From positions 62,001 through 126,000 of the forward strand of contig NZ_JAMBNS010000006.1 in NCBI RefSeq assembly GCF_023715225.1: a stretch of DNA of 64,000 nucleotides, in the 5' to 3' direction. Below are positions 34,029 through 45,085 of this stretch, one piece after another. How positions within the stretch are numbered: position 1 is the stretch's first letter; every line of letters starts with the position of its first letter. Both the position numbers and the translations under genes were made by a program. Source of the DNA: Robertmurraya korlensis. Lineage in GTDB: Bacteria; Bacillota; Bacilli; Bacillales; Cytobacillaceae. The notes below the pieces were generated by a model that had not been told where the DNA came from, made no database searches, and was given only the letters and a program-made list of their open reading frames with translations.

Positions 34029-34727
34029 CTATGCTTTTTCTGTATTAGCTGCAAGTGATGGTGCAGGTGTTTGGTATAATTTTTTTCCTATTAATGTTTG
34101 GATAATGAGGAAAGTTCCCCCAACTGCCCAATAAAGAGGTAAAGCGGCAGGTGCATTAAATGAGAACATGACAATCATAATCGGAGAAAGGAGACCCATG
34201 AACTTCATTTGCTGCTGCTGTTGACCACTTATGTTGGACATGGACACTTTGAATTGTAAATAATATACAATACCGGCAATAGCAGTAATCCATATATCCG
34301 ACTCACCTAAGTTGAACCATAAAAATGAGTGAGTTGCAATTTCGTGAGATCCACGAATCGCGTAGTAAAAGCCCATTAAAATAGGCATCTGAATGAGCAT
34401 GGGTAGACAACCCATCGCTAATGGGTTTACTCCGTGTTTCTGATATAACCCCATCATTTCTTGCTGCAGTTTTTGTTGTTCTTTGCTATCTTTTGTTTTC
34501 TTAATTTTTTCTTGGATCACATCTAATTCCGGCTTGAGTGCCTCCATTTTCTCTTTCATCTGCTGCTGACTTTTATACTGCTTAAGCATTAGTGGCATAA
34601 GAAGAAGGCGAACGATTAAAGTAAGAAATATAATTGATAATCCGAAGCTTCCGTTAAAAATCATCGCAATGGCATGTATAGCGTTTGAGAATGTGTTTAC
34701 AAATACTGTTTGAAAAAAATCACTCAT
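34029..34727 (-). CDS. yidC: YidC/Oxa1-family membrane insertase lacking the lipoprotein signal
   Basis: YidC inserts proteins into the membrane with or without SecYEG. The conserved core is complete: GSFGLSIIFLTLIVRLLLMPLMLKQ (the hydrophilic-groove Arg lies in this helix), a cytoplasmic helical hairpin rich in Lys/Glu/Gln, GCLPMLIQMPILMGFYYAI and a late ALPLYWAVGG. At 232 residues it lacks the N-terminal lipobox region of Bacillus SpoIIIJ and YqjG, and no rnpA lies upstream. It is probably a third, accessory YidC. A short frameshifted gene ends one base before its ATG, with GGAGG upstream. Confidence 0.9.
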   Translation of the reverse strand: MSDFFQTVFVNTFSNAIHAIAMIFNGSFGLSIIFLTLIVRLLLMPLMLKQYKSQQQMKEKMEALKPELDVIQEKIKKTKDSKEQQKLQQEMMGLYQKHGVNPLAMGCLPMLIQMPILMGFYYAIRGSHEIATHSFLWFNLGESDIWITAIAGIVYYLQFKVSMSNISGQQQQQMKFMGLLSPIMIVMFSFNAPAALPLYWAVGGTFLIIQTLIGKKLYQTPAPSLAANTEKA

Positions 34728-35046
34728 TTATTTTTCCTCCGTATCATTTTTTGTTTTATCTTGATGAAGGAGGAAAGATGCTATCTGTATCATCACTACC
34801 TGCCACTTTTCGTCTAATGTACCGGTATATCCAGACGAGAGCAGGATGTAATTGGTGAACGTTCGCCCGATCAAAGAAGATTTGATTCTTCTCAGAGCTA
34901 AGATCTGTCGAGGAACAGACAGTGTCAAGAAAGTGATACTCAATATTCCAGATCCAAATCAATCGAAGGATTAAGCTGATCACGACAGATGCATAAATGG
35001 TATACAGGGTTGAAAAATTTGTTAAGTCAAAGAGAATCTCATCCAT
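34728..35046 (-). pseudogene. Frameshifted small membrane-protein gene upstream of yidC
   Basis: Two overlapping minus-strand frames make sense only when joined. The first starts at 35046 (GAGGTGA six bases upstream) and reads MDEILFDLTNF then a membrane helix VVISLILRLIWIWNIEYHFL. The second continues with TLSVPRQILALRRIKSS and ASFLLHQDKTKNDTEEK and stops just before yidC. Skipping one base near 34935-34945 restores a protein of about 105 residues. It could be a mutated gene, a sequencing error or programmed frameshifting. No slippery heptamer is obvious. Family unknown. Confidence 0.55.
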
Positions 35047-35156
35047 CGAAATCACCTCACTTCTTTTGAATGTTCTCCTTATAAGTATAGTAAATCATAA
35101 ACTCCTGCGCAAATCTGAAGATAATAAGGATTTATTTTGACAATTTACCTAAAATC

Positions 35157-35185
35157 GTGACATTTAAAGGTAGTTTCGCTATGAT
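35157..35185 (+). promoter_or_regulatory. Promoter of pncB-nadE
   Basis: GTGACA (35157-35162) and TATGAT (35180-35185) are exactly 17 bases apart, 40 bases before the pncB start. Confidence 0.5.
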
Positions 35186-35224
35186 AGGTTAAAATGCATT
35201 TTTGAAGTTAAGGAGATTTTAGTA

Positions 35225-36694
35225 ATGAAACGTGACTATCCAGACGATAGCTTGACCTTACATACGGATTTATACCAAATCAATATGGCAGAAACTTATT
35301 GGGAGGATGGGATACACAACAAGAAAGCAGTATTTGACTTATATTTTAGGAATTTGCCTTTTGGAAATGGCTACGCTATTTTTGCAGGCTTAGAAAGAGT
35401 CATTGAATACATAAGAGGATTTCGGTTTACAGATAGTGATATAAAATATTTAAGAGATGTCGCTCTTTATAAGGAAGACTTTCTTGATTATTTAAAAACG
35501 GTAACCTTTACAGGGAATATCCGTTCAATGGTTGAAGGGGAAATTGCTTTTGGAAACGAGCCGTTATTAAGAGTGGAAGCTCCATTAGCAGAGGCTCAGC
35601 TAATTGAAACAGCATTGCTTAATATTATTAATTATCAAACGTTAATTGCAACGAAGGCATCGAGGATTAAACAAGTGATCGGTGATGGAGTGGGAATGGA
35701 GTTTGGTACTAGAAGAGCTCAAGAAATGGATGCAGCTATTTGGGGTACACGAGCAGCTTTTATTGGAGGTTTCCAGGCTACCTCAAATGTTCGTGCAGGA
35801 AAAATGTTTGGTATACCTGTTGCTGGCACCCATGCTCACTCTTTGGTCCAAGCATATAAGGATGAGTATATTGCATTTCATAAATATGCTCGAAGACATA
35901 AAGACTGTGTGTTTTTAGTAGATACATACGACACACTACGATCAGGTGTTCCGAATGCGATAAAGGTTGCTAAGGAACTTGGTGATAAAATTAATTTTCT
36001 TGGTATTCGTCTTGATAGTGGAGACCTTGCTTACCTGTCAAAAAAAGCTCGTGAAATGCTTGACGAAAGTGGATTCAAGGAAACGAAAATTATTGCTTCA
36101 AACGATCTTGATGAGTACACAATCATTAACTTAAAAGCCCAAGGAGCTATGATTGATACGTGGGGAGTTGGTACAAAGCTAATCACGGCATATGACCAAG
36201 CTGCTTTAGGTGCTGTTTATAAGCTCGTGGCCATTGAGGGTGATAATGGAGAGCTTGTTGATACAATTAAGATTAGTGGTAATCCAGAAAAGGTATCTAC
36301 TCCCGGTCTAAAGAGGGTATACCGGATTATTAATAATGAAAATCATAAATCTGAAGGCGATTATATTACGATGGATGAGGAACATCCTGAAGCAGAGTCT
36401 AGAATTAAAATGTTCCATCCCGTACACACCTATATTAGTAAATTCATTACGAATTTCACAGCAAAAGACCTTCATGAGGATATTTTTATTAACGGCAAAC
36501 TTGTATATGAGACTCCAAGTTTGGCTCAAATGCAAAATTATGCAAAAGATAATCTCAAACTACTGTGGGAGGAGTATACAAGAGCACTAAACCCGGAGGA
36601 ATACCCAGTGGATTTGAGTCAAAAATGTTGGGATAACAAAATGAGAAATATAGAAGAAGTTAAGGCAAATATTAAATCTCAGAATATAAGATAA
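35225..36694 (+). CDS. pncB: Nicotinate phosphoribosyltransferase PncB
   Basis: PncB converts nicotinate and PRPP to nicotinate mononucleotide, using ATP, for NAD salvage. The sequence opens with LTLHTDLYQINMAETYW and FRNLPFGNGYAIFAGLE. MEFGTRRAQ (near 158) and LRSGVPNAI and IRLDSGDL (near 240-265) form the substrate site of the family. Length (489) fits the longer Bacillus type. It is the first gene of a two-gene NAD unit with nadE, 12 bases apart. AAGGAG precedes ATG. Confidence 0.95.
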   Translation: MKRDYPDDSLTLHTDLYQINMAETYWEDGIHNKKAVFDLYFRNLPFGNGYAIFAGLERVIEYIRGFRFTDSDIKYLRDVALYKEDFLDYLKTVTFTGNIRSMVEGEIAFGNEPLLRVEAPLAEAQLIETALLNIINYQTLIATKASRIKQVIGDGVGMEFGTRRAQEMDAAIWGTRAAFIGGFQATSNVRAGKMFGIPVAGTHAHSLVQAYKDEYIAFHKYARRHKDCVFLVDTYDTLRSGVPNAIKVAKELGDKINFLGIRLDSGDLAYLSKKAREMLDESGFKETKIIASNDLDEYTIINLKAQGAMIDTWGVGTKLITAYDQAALGAVYKLVAIEGDNGELVDTIKISGNPEKVSTPGLKRVYRIINNENHKSEGDYITMDEEHPEAESRIKMFHPVHTYISKFITNFTAKDLHEDIFINGKLVYETPSLAQMQNYAKDNLKLLWEEYTRALNPEEYPVDLSQKCWDNKMRNIEEVKANIKSQNIR

Positions 36695-36706
36695 GGAGGA
36701 GAAAAG

Positions 36707-37531
36707 TTGAGAAACATTCAAAGTCTTATTATTAATGAGTTGCATGTGAAGCCTTCTATTGACGCTCGCCAAGAGGTGAACGAACGCATTGCTTTTTTAA
36801 AGGCATACGTGAAGAAAACAAATGCTAAAGGGTTAGTATTAGGAATCAGCGGGGGACAAGACAGTACACTAGCGGGTAGGCTATCCCAATTAGCAGTGGA
36901 AGATCTAAGACAAGAAGGCTATGAATGTAAATTTATTGCTGTACGTTTACCATACGGTATCCAGCAAGATGAAGAAGATGCTCAAAGCTCCCTAAAATTC
37001 ATAAAGCCAGATGAGGAATTTGTTTTTAATATTAAGGAAGCAGTAGATGCAGTAAAGTTTGAATATGATCAAAAAACAGCAGGAGAACCGTTACGTGATT
37101 ACCATAAGGGAAACGTAAAAGCGAGAATGCGGATGATTGCACAATATGCCATCGGAGGACAGGAAGGCTTACTGGTTGTTGGAACTGATCATGCTGCAGA
37201 AGCTGTTACGGGTTTCTTTACAAAATATGGTGATGGGGGAGCAGACTTGCTGCCTCTATCTGGACTGTCAAAGAGACAAGGGCGCGAGCTGTTAAAAGAA
37301 CTAGGTGCAAGTGAACGTCTATATTTAAAAGTCCCAACAGCAGATTTATTAGATCAAAAGCCTGGGCAAGCCGATGAGACGGAACTAGGAATTACGTACG
37401 AGGAACTAGATGATTTTCTTGAAGGCAAAGAAGTGACGAATGAGGTAGCAGAGAAAATTGAACAACGTTACCTTGTAACGGAACATAAAAGGCGACCTCC
37501 AACAACAATGTTTGATGACTGGTGGAAATAA
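36707..37531 (+). CDS. nadE: NH3-dependent NAD+ synthetase NadE
   Basis: NadE amidates nicotinate adenine dinucleotide to NAD+. The ATP-pyrophosphatase P-loop [14 protein letters not shown] lies near residue 46, with [26 protein letters not shown] and [19 protein letters not shown] further on, all typical. There is no glutaminase domain, so it uses free ammonia. 274 residues. TTG start 36707 behind AAGGAGGAG. Together with pncB it covers two successive pathway segments, while the intermediate NadD is elsewhere. Confidence 0.96.
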   Translation: MRNIQSLIINELHVKPSIDARQEVNERIAFLKAYVKKTNAKGLVLGISGGQDSTLAGRLSQLAVEDLRQEGYECKFIAVRLPYGIQQDEEDAQSSLKFIKPDEEFVFNIKEAVDAVKFEYDQKTAGEPLRDYHKGNVKARMRMIAQYAIGGQEGLLVVGTDHAAEAVTGFFTKYGDGGADLLPLSGLSKRQGRELLKELGASERLYLKVPTADLLDQKPGQADETELGITYEELDDFLEGKEVTNEVAEKIEQRYLVTEHKRRPPTTMFDDWWK

Positions 37532-37534
37532 ACA

Positions 37535-37566
37535 AATGGGGAGCAAACTTTGCTCCCCATTTTCAT
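37535..37566. terminator. Bidirectional terminator between nadE and pflA
   Basis: AATGGGGAGCA and TGCTCCCCATT form an 11-bp stem with loop AACT, followed by TTTCATT to the right and A-rich sequence to the left. Confidence 0.85.
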
Positions 37567-38306
37567 TATGCATATCTTACTGAAGCTGTTAATAGTTCAA
37601 GTGCTTCTTGAGCTTCTTCGTCGCTAGGTGGTTCAATATCCTTTAATGGATACTCCATTCCAAGAGCTTCCCATTTATACACTCCAAGCTTATGATACGG
37701 TAGAACTTCGACCTTTTTAACATTCGTTAGTGTACCAATGAATTCACCAAGTTTTTGAAGATCATTACGATCATTTGAAATAGTTGGTACAAGAACATGT
37801 CGTATCCATACTGGAACTTGATGAGCAGATAAGAATTGAGCAAACTCAAGTATATGTTCATTTGCCATTCCGGTTAAGGAGATATGCTTCTTTCGGTCAA
37901 TATGTTTGATATCAAGCAGGATTAGGTCCGTGTATTGAAGTAACTCTTTAAGATTTGCTTGAAAGTGTTCCGCGTGGGAGAAACACCCGCCGGAAGAATC
38001 AATGGTTGTGTGAATCCCAAGCTTTTTGCATTCTTTAAAGAGTTTAATTAAAAATGGAATTTGTAATAGCGGTTCGCCGCCACTTACAGTAATTCCGCCA
38101 CCTGATGACTCGATGAAAGGTAGGTAGGTTTTTAAATCATCGATGATTTCGGAAACAGACATTTGTTTTCCAGTTCCGATTTCCCAAGTATCCGCATTAT
38201 GACAAAATTGGCAACGAAGCAAGCAGCCTTGTGTAAATACGACATAGCGAATTCCAGGTCCGTCTACTGTTCCAAATGTTTCGATTGAATGAATGTTTCC
38301 GTTCAT
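37566..38306 (-). CDS. pflA: Pyruvate formate-lyase activating enzyme PflA
   Basis: This radical-SAM enzyme places a glycyl radical on PflB under anoxic conditions. The SAM-cluster motif is CLLRCQFC near residue 30, preceded by GTVDGPGIRYVVFTQG. GGGITVSGGEPLLQ and DIKHID follow. 246 residues is normal. It lies directly downstream of pflB, separated by about 64 bases, as in other bacilli, and should share the Fnr-dependent promoter. Confidence 0.96.
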   Translation of the reverse strand: MNGNIHSIETFGTVDGPGIRYVVFTQGCLLRCQFCHNADTWEIGTGKQMSVSEIIDDLKTYLPFIESSGGGITVSGGEPLLQIPFLIKLFKECKKLGIHTTIDSSGGCFSHAEHFQANLKELLQYTDLILLDIKHIDRKKHISLTGMANEHILEFAQFLSAHQVPVWIRHVLVPTISNDRNDLQKLGEFIGTLTNVKKVEVLPYHKLGVYKWEALGMEYPLKDIEPPSDEEAQEALELLTASVRYA

Positions 38307-38370
38307 GATGAAAAACTCCTCTCAATTATCAGGTAGGGAGAGGGTAGAAATCTCCCTACATCAGTTTTTT

Positions 38371-40596
38371 TTATAGTGATCCATGGAATGTTCTGTTAAT
38401 AACATCCGTTTGTTGTTCTCTTGTTAATTTAATAAAGTTAACTGCGTAACCTGATACACGAATCGTTAACTGTGGGTATTCTTCTGGGTGCTCCATAGCA
38501 TCAAGCAATGTTTCACGATTAAATACGTTTACGTTTAAGTGATGTCCTTGCTTAATTGAATAACCATCAAGAATACTTACTAGGTTATTTTCACGGCTGT
38601 CTTCATCTTTCCCTAATGCTTTAGGGACAATGGAGAAAGTATTAGAAATACCGTCTAATGAGTAAGCATAAGGAAGCTTAGCAACAGATGCAAGAGAAGC
38701 TAGAGTACCTTTTGTATCACGACCGTGCATTGGGTTTGCACCTGGAGCAAATGGCTCACCAGCACGACGGCCATCAGGTGTGTTACCTGTTTTCTTACCG
38801 TACACCACGTTAGAAGTGATTGTTAGAATAGACATAGTAGTCATAGAGTTTCTATACGTTTCGTGCTTTTTAAGCTTTTTCATGAAACGCTCAACTAAAT
38901 CAACAGCAATGCTGTCCACACGATCATCATTGTTTCCGTATTTAGGGAAGTCGCCTTCAATTTCGAAGTCAACTGCAATACCGTTTTCATCACGAATTGG
39001 TCGAACTTGAGCATATTTAATCGCACTTAATGAATCAGCAACAACACTTAGTCCAGCAATACCTGTTGCCATTGTACGAAGAATACTTGTGTCGTGAAGA
39101 GCCATCTCAATTCTTTCATAGCTGTACTTATCGTGCATGTAGTGGATGATGTTTAGGGTATTAATGTAAAGACCAGCTAACCAATCCATAGTAGAATCAA
39201 ATTTCGCCATTACTTCTTCATAGTCTAGAACTTCAGAAGTGATAGGGGAGAACTCTGGTGCTACTTGAAGTTTATGTTTTTCGTCTTTACCACCATTGAT
39301 CGCATAAAGAAGTGCTTTTGCAAGGTTTGCACGAGCACCGAAGAACTGCATTTGCTTACCAATTTCCATTGCTGACACACAGCATGCAATGCCATAATCG
39401 TCTCCCCATTCTGGGCGCATAATATCGTCGTTTTCATATTGAATTGAACTTGTTTCGATTGACATTTTCGCACAGAACTTTTTGAAGCCTTCAGGAAGGC
39501 GAGTTGACCAAAGTACTGTTAGGTTTGGTTCTGGTGCCGGTCCAAGGTTTGTAAGAGTATGCAAGAAACGGAAAGAGTTTTTCGTTACTAGTGCACGTCC
39601 ATCATTTGCTACACCACCGATTGACTCCGTTACCCAAGTTGGGTCTCCGCTAAATAGTTCGTTATAATCAGGAGTACGAGCAAATTTTACCAGACGTAAC
39701 TTCATAACGAAGTGGTCAACCAATTCTTGTGCTTCTTGCTCAGTAAGCACTCCATTTTCTAAATCTCTTTCAATATAAATATCTAAGAAAGTTGAAACGC
39801 GTCCAAGGCTCATCGCAGCTCCGTTTTGTTCTTTAATTGCAGCCAAGTATCCGAAGTATAACCATTGGAAAGCTTCAGTAGCTGTAGTAGCTGGCTTAGA
39901 AATATCAAACCCGTAGCTAGCAGCTAATTTCTTTAATTCGTTAAGGGCACGAACCTGCTCTGACAATTCTTCACGAAGCTGAATTACAGATTCCTTCATG
40001 ACTGAAGTAGTGCCAGCTAGATCTTTTTTCTTTTCTGAAATCAAGAAATCTACTCCGTAAAGAGCTACACGACGGTAGTCACCGATTATACGTCCACGTC
40101 CGTATGCATCTGGTAAACCAGTAATGATACCAACCTTACGTGCCATTTTCATTTCATCAGTATAAGCATCGAATACACCTTGATTATGTGTTTTACGGTA
40201 GTCAGTAAAGATTTTTTCAACTTCTTTATTTAATTCAAAACCGTAAGATTCACAAGATTGTTGTGCCATGCGAATTCCGCCATAAGGCTGTAGGGAACGT
40301 TTGAACGGTTTGTCGGTTTGAACACCCACTACTTTTTCTAAATCTTGATTTAAGTACCCTGCACCATGAGAAACAATAGAAGAAACGATTTCAGTGTCCA
40401 TATCAAGTACGCCACCGTTTTCTCTTTCTTGTTTTGTTAACTCCATTACTTGATCCCATAATTTCGTTGTTGCCTCAGTAGGGCCTGAAAGGAAGGAATC
40501 ATTTCCTTCGTACGTTTTAAAGTTTCTTAGAATAAAGTCTCTAACGTTTACTTCTTTTCTCCAAGTACCTTCTGAAAAGCCTTTCCACTGTTCCAT
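38371..40596 (-). CDS. pflB: Formate C-acetyltransferase (pyruvate formate-lyase) PflB
   Basis: PflB splits pyruvate with CoA into acetyl-CoA and formate during anaerobic growth. The active-site cysteine pair is in [13 protein letters not shown], and the glycyl-radical loop is RVSGYAVNF about 25 residues from the C-terminus. 741 residues matches the family. AAGGTGG-like sequence lies upstream of ATG. A well-placed Fnr box lies about 76 bases upstream, and the formate channel gene in the same window could release the product. Confidence 0.97.
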   Translation of the reverse strand: MEQWKGFSEGTWRKEVNVRDFILRNFKTYEGNDSFLSGPTEATTKLWDQVMELTKQERENGGVLDMDTEIVSSIVSHGAGYLNQDLEKVVGVQTDKPFKRSLQPYGGIRMAQQSCESYGFELNKEVEKIFTDYRKTHNQGVFDAYTDEMKMARKVGIITGLPDAYGRGRIIGDYRRVALYGVDFLISEKKKDLAGTTSVMKESVIQLREELSEQVRALNELKKLAASYGFDISKPATTATEAFQWLYFGYLAAIKEQNGAAMSLGRVSTFLDIYIERDLENGVLTEQEAQELVDHFVMKLRLVKFARTPDYNELFSGDPTWVTESIGGVANDGRALVTKNSFRFLHTLTNLGPAPEPNLTVLWSTRLPEGFKKFCAKMSIETSSIQYENDDIMRPEWGDDYGIACCVSAMEIGKQMQFFGARANLAKALLYAINGGKDEKHKLQVAPEFSPITSEVLDYEEVMAKFDSTMDWLAGLYINTLNIIHYMHDKYSYERIEMALHDTSILRTMATGIAGLSVVADSLSAIKYAQVRPIRDENGIAVDFEIEGDFPKYGNNDDRVDSIAVDLVERFMKKLKKHETYRNSMTTMSILTITSNVVYGKKTGNTPDGRRAGEPFAPGANPMHGRDTKGTLASLASVAKLPYAYSLDGISNTFSIVPKALGKDEDSRENNLVSILDGYSIKQGHHLNVNVFNRETLLDAMEHPEEYPQLTIRVSGYAVNFIKLTREQQTDVINRTFHGSL

Positions 40597-40644
40597 TTGA
40601 GTCCACCTCTTAGTAAATGTTTATATAACAGATGATACAAATAC

Positions 40645-40687
40645 ATCATACTTGAAGTATAACAGATAATTAGTGAAATACATCACA
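40645..40687 (-). promoter_or_regulatory. Fnr-dependent class II promoter of pflBA
   Basis: AGTGA-N6-TCACA at 40672-40687 matches the TGTGA-N6-TCACA Fnr consensus in nine of ten positions. On the minus strand TATGAT (40650-40645) is a good -10 hexamer. The implied start near 40638 puts the box centre at -41.5, exactly the class II activation distance. The remaining bases of the 349-base gap up to the cupredoxin gene contain only that gene's terminator. Confidence 0.72.
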
Positions 40688-40902
40688 TAATCAAGGTGAC
40701 ATTTTGACAATGTTATGAACATTAGGTTTGTCAGTGGTTCGTTATGTGACGGAAAGGTGAAGAAATAAAACTGTACTATAATGAATAGATAAAAATCAAA
40801 ACCTGTTATACAAAAAGTTATTATTAATAACACTATTGTAACGTGAGATATCTCTTCGTGGTCAATTAGGTTATGTAGATATTTTGACAGTTTGATTGAA
40901 CA

Positions 40903-40936
40903 TAAAAAAACGATTGTGCATTTTACACACAATCGT
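40903..40936 (-). terminator. Terminator after the cupredoxin gene
   Basis: On the minus strand CGATTGTG and CACAATCG form a stem followed by TTTTTTTATG. Confidence 0.82.
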
Positions 40937-40945
40937 CTACAAGAA

Positions 40946-41398
40946 TTAATTAACAACAATATAGGCTGTCATTGGTCCATTTGTATCTGAATTATGGTGG
41001 GTTAAGCAAACCAATCGATAGACACCCTTCTTTTGAAACTGGAGATCTAGTTCGGTTTCTTCTCCTTGAAGAATTTTACCACTTATGTTTGTACCCTCAA
41101 TTATAAACGGATGATTAGCACCGTTTATTCCCATAATCTTCAATTTTACCTTCTCACCCTTTTGAAGAAAGATGGTGCCAGGGTCAAAGCGATACGCTTC
41201 GATTTCTTTTCCATCTTTAGTAGTCGCTTCAAACTCACCAGTGACTAAATGAATTTCTCTTGTAGCATCATTAACCGATGTTTGGACGACTGCCTCGCTA
41301 CCCATGTTTAAATAAATCCAAAGGGAGGCGGAGAAAACCAAACCTAACAGAAGAAGTGAAAATATAATAGATCGTTTTTTAACTACTAGAAATTGCAT
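40946..41398 (-). CDS. Membrane-anchored cupredoxin-domain protein
   Basis: An N-terminal hydrophobic anchor (residues 10-32) is followed by a cupredoxin fold facing outward. The type-1 copper ligands are visible as His in GANHPFIIEG and Cys, His and Met in VCLTHHNSDTNGPMTAY. 150 residues. Such proteins carry electrons or copper for cytochrome oxidase or denitrification enzymes. No oxidase or nos/nor genes are adjacent, but a Sco copper chaperone gene lies 4 kb away. GGAGGGG precedes ATG. Partner unknown. Confidence 0.75.
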   Translation of the reverse strand: MQFLVVKKRSIIFSLLLLGLVFSASLWIYLNMGSEAVVQTSVNDATREIHLVTGEFEATTKDGKEIEAYRFDPGTIFLQKGEKVKLKIMGINGANHPFIIEGTNISGKILQGEETELDLQFQKKGVYRLVCLTHHNSDTNGPMTAYIVVN

Positions 41399-41632
41399 CG
41401 TACCCCTCCAAAAAATTTATTTCTACTAATTTATATGCATCAAGGTAATGGAAACTTGTCTATACTTTTTCTATGAATGTAAATTTACGACCTTAGTATC
41501 GGTTTTTCGTTATAAAGTACGAAATATTACCTAGTTTTTCAATTTCATAACAAATATATAATTTATACGTTTACATGTTATTTTTTTGGTACAATCGAAA
41601 AAGACTGAATTCAAACAAGGTGTGTGCATACA

Positions 41633-42796
41633 GTGATAAAAAAACTAACTTTTATTTTTCTATCTATCCTTGCATTAAGTGCAAATCAAGTTTTTGCTGA
41701 GCAAATGGACGAGCTGTCCATAATAAGTGATTCGGTAATATTAATGGATTCACAATCCAATGCGGTTCTCTACTCAAAAAATGAGCATGAACGTATGTAT
41801 CCTGCTAGTTTAACAAAAATAGCAACTGCCATTTACGCAATTCAAACTGCAAAAATAAATGAAGTGGTAAAAGTCAGTAGTGAAGCAATAGAAGTTGAGG
41901 GAACTAAAGTATATTTAAATGAGGGAGAAGAAGTTACTCTAGAAAAATTAATTCAGGGCATGCTTATTAATTCAGGAAATGATGCAGCTGCTGCCATCGC
42001 CCTTTATATTGACGGGAGCATAGAGAATTACGAAAAAAATATCAATGAATTTCTACAAAATAAGGTTGGAGTTAAGGATACTCATTTCACGAATCCGCAT
42101 GGACTCTTTGATGAAAACCACTATACAACAGCGTATGATTTAGGTTTAATTACGAATTACGCACTAAAAAATGAAATATTTAAAGAAATTTTCGGAACAA
42201 AAGATTTGGCTTGGGATGGTCAATCATGGGATACGACTTTGTTTACACATCATTTACTATTGAAGGGAGAAATCCCATTCGAAGGTATCACAGGTGGAAA
42301 GACTGGTTTTGTCAATGAATCAAGGCAGACTTTAGCAACAACTGCTTCTAATGGCCAAATTGGGTTAACAGTCATTGGTTTAGGAGCAACATATAAACGT
42401 GATATTTATAATGACACCATTAATTTACTAAGCTTTGGATTTTCAAACTATAAGACTTCAACTATTCCTGTAAATACAACATTTGAAAACATAAAGGATA
42501 AGTATGTTGTGACGGATCCTTTATATATAACAGAACCTATTACTGGTTCTGCTATATTGGATGTTACCAAAGAGGGAGAATTAGCTGTATTTGATTCCTC
42601 GAATAAAGAACTCCAAACGATCTCTTTAGCTAAATATAAACTTAAAACAGCTCCGGATAAGGCATCTATCATAGGAGAAACCACATCGAGTGATGAATCC
42701 ACACCTATTATGATGAAAGCCATATCAATTGGATTAGGATTTGCGTTACTTGGAGCATTTATAGGTATGTGGAAAAAACGAATATTGAATGGATAA
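41633..42796 (+). CDS. D-alanyl-D-alanine carboxypeptidase (S11 family, low-molecular-weight PBP)
   Basis: This penicillin-binding protein removes the terminal D-Ala from peptidoglycan stem peptides. It has a signal peptide, then the three active-site motifs: SLTK near residue 60, SGN near 113 and KTG near 225. A C-terminal membrane helix (about 365-385) with a basic end anchors it. GTG 41633 is preferred (AAGGTG ten bases upstream). GTG 41624 is possible. DacF-like or PBP5-like subgroups cannot be separated by eye. 387 residues. Monocistronic. Confidence 0.88.
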   Translation: MIKKLTFIFLSILALSANQVFAEQMDELSIISDSVILMDSQSNAVLYSKNEHERMYPASLTKIATAIYAIQTAKINEVVKVSSEAIEVEGTKVYLNEGEEVTLEKLIQGMLINSGNDAAAAIALYIDGSIENYEKNINEFLQNKVGVKDTHFTNPHGLFDENHYTTAYDLGLITNYALKNEIFKEIFGTKDLAWDGQSWDTTLFTHHLLLKGEIPFEGITGGKTGFVNESRQTLATTASNGQIGLTVIGLGATYKRDIYNDTINLLSFGFSNYKTSTIPVNTTFENIKDKYVVTDPLYITEPITGSAILDVTKEGELAVFDSSNKELQTISLAKYKLKTAPDKASIIGETTSSDESTPIMMKAISIGLGFALLGAFIGMWKKRILNG

Positions 42797-42834
42797 AAAA
42801 TTGCCATGAGTAATGCTCATGGCAATTTTTTATG
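42796..42834 (+). terminator. Terminator after the carboxypeptidase gene
   Basis: AAAAAATTGCCATGAG and CTCATGGCAATTTTTT form a 16-bp stem with a five-base loop that begins at the stop codon. Confidence 0.92.
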
Positions 42835-42925
42835 GCTTGATAGAAGTGACATTTAAAAAAAATATCCTATGGGTCGGATAAAAACCATTAAAGTCTTTAA
42901 CAATAACAGAGGAGGTGTTTTCATT

Positions 42926-43057
42926 ATGTCAAATAGAAAAAAGGATCCTTCTACCGTTGGATTAAGTTCCCCGCAAGTTGAAGGGCAAGGCACGACAGAA
43001 AGTGAAATGACTGGGACAAAAAAAGATAGTGCAAGAAAAAAAACAAAAAGACATTAA
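42926..43057 (+). CDS. yuzL: YuzL-family small protein
   Basis: A 43-residue, strongly polar protein (KKDPSTVGLSSPQVEGQGTT then a Lys/Arg-rich end) that matches the Bacillus YuzL family. AGAGGAGGTG precedes ATG 42926. An upstream in-frame extension starting at 42869 has no ribosome-binding site. YuzL-like proteins are small and acid-soluble-protein-like, probably linked to spores, but the function is not established. Confidence 0.75.
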   Translation: MSNRKKDPSTVGLSSPQVEGQGTTESEMTGTKKDSARKKTKRH

Positions 43058-43083
43058 AAGAGAGCCAATTGGCTCTCTTTTAG
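43055..43083. terminator. Bidirectional terminator after yuzL
   Basis: AAAAGAGAGCC and GGCTCTCTTTT form an 11-bp stem with loop AATT between convergent genes. Confidence 0.88.
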
Positions 43084-43085
43084 AT

Positions 43086-44738
<1,653 letters not shown>

Positions 44739-44914
44739 TCATTATAACACTTTTTACTGGATGTTCGCATGAATTTCTATATCATCATCATTGCCAAAAA
44801 AATCAACCTTAAATAAAAGTTTTGTTTTCATAGAAAAAAATGATGAAATTTCATATTTTTTTCATATTTATCATGTACAATAAAGCTAATCAGATCGGAA
44901 AAGGAGTCTTTAAT

Positions 44915-45049
44915 ATGGCTAAAAAACAATTAATAGACTTAGTTAATCGGTTAAAGGGGTCAGGTATTAAGGTAAGCTTTTCAAAACCTCGCCCAAAATC
45001 AATTCTTCTCCTACAGCAACAGGCGAAATTATCTTCTACAACAAATTAA
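44915..45049 (+). CDS. Small basic protein, unknown function
   Basis: A 44-residue protein (AKKQLIDLVNRLKGSGIKV then SFSKPRPKSILLLQQQ) of a family I do not recognise. AAAAGGAG is nine bases before ATG 44915, and a strong terminator begins at the stop, so it is almost certainly a real gene. The charge pattern would suit RNA or membrane-surface binding, but nothing more can be said. Confidence 0.65.
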   Translation: MAKKQLIDLVNRLKGSGIKVSFSKPRPKSILLLQQQAKLSSTTN

Positions 45050-45085
45050 TAAAACGAGCGGCTATTGACGCCGCTCGTTTTATTG
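45047..45085. terminator. Bidirectional terminator
   Basis: AATAAAACGAGCGGC and GCCGCTCGTTTTATT form a 15-bp stem with a seven-base loop between convergent genes. Confidence 0.92.

Noticed and set aside
40621-40959. 112-codon minus-strand frame in the pflB upstream region
   Set aside because: It overlaps the Fnr promoter, a terminator and the end of the cupredoxin gene. The Cys/Phe/Ile-rich translation is typical of AT-rich non-coding DNA.
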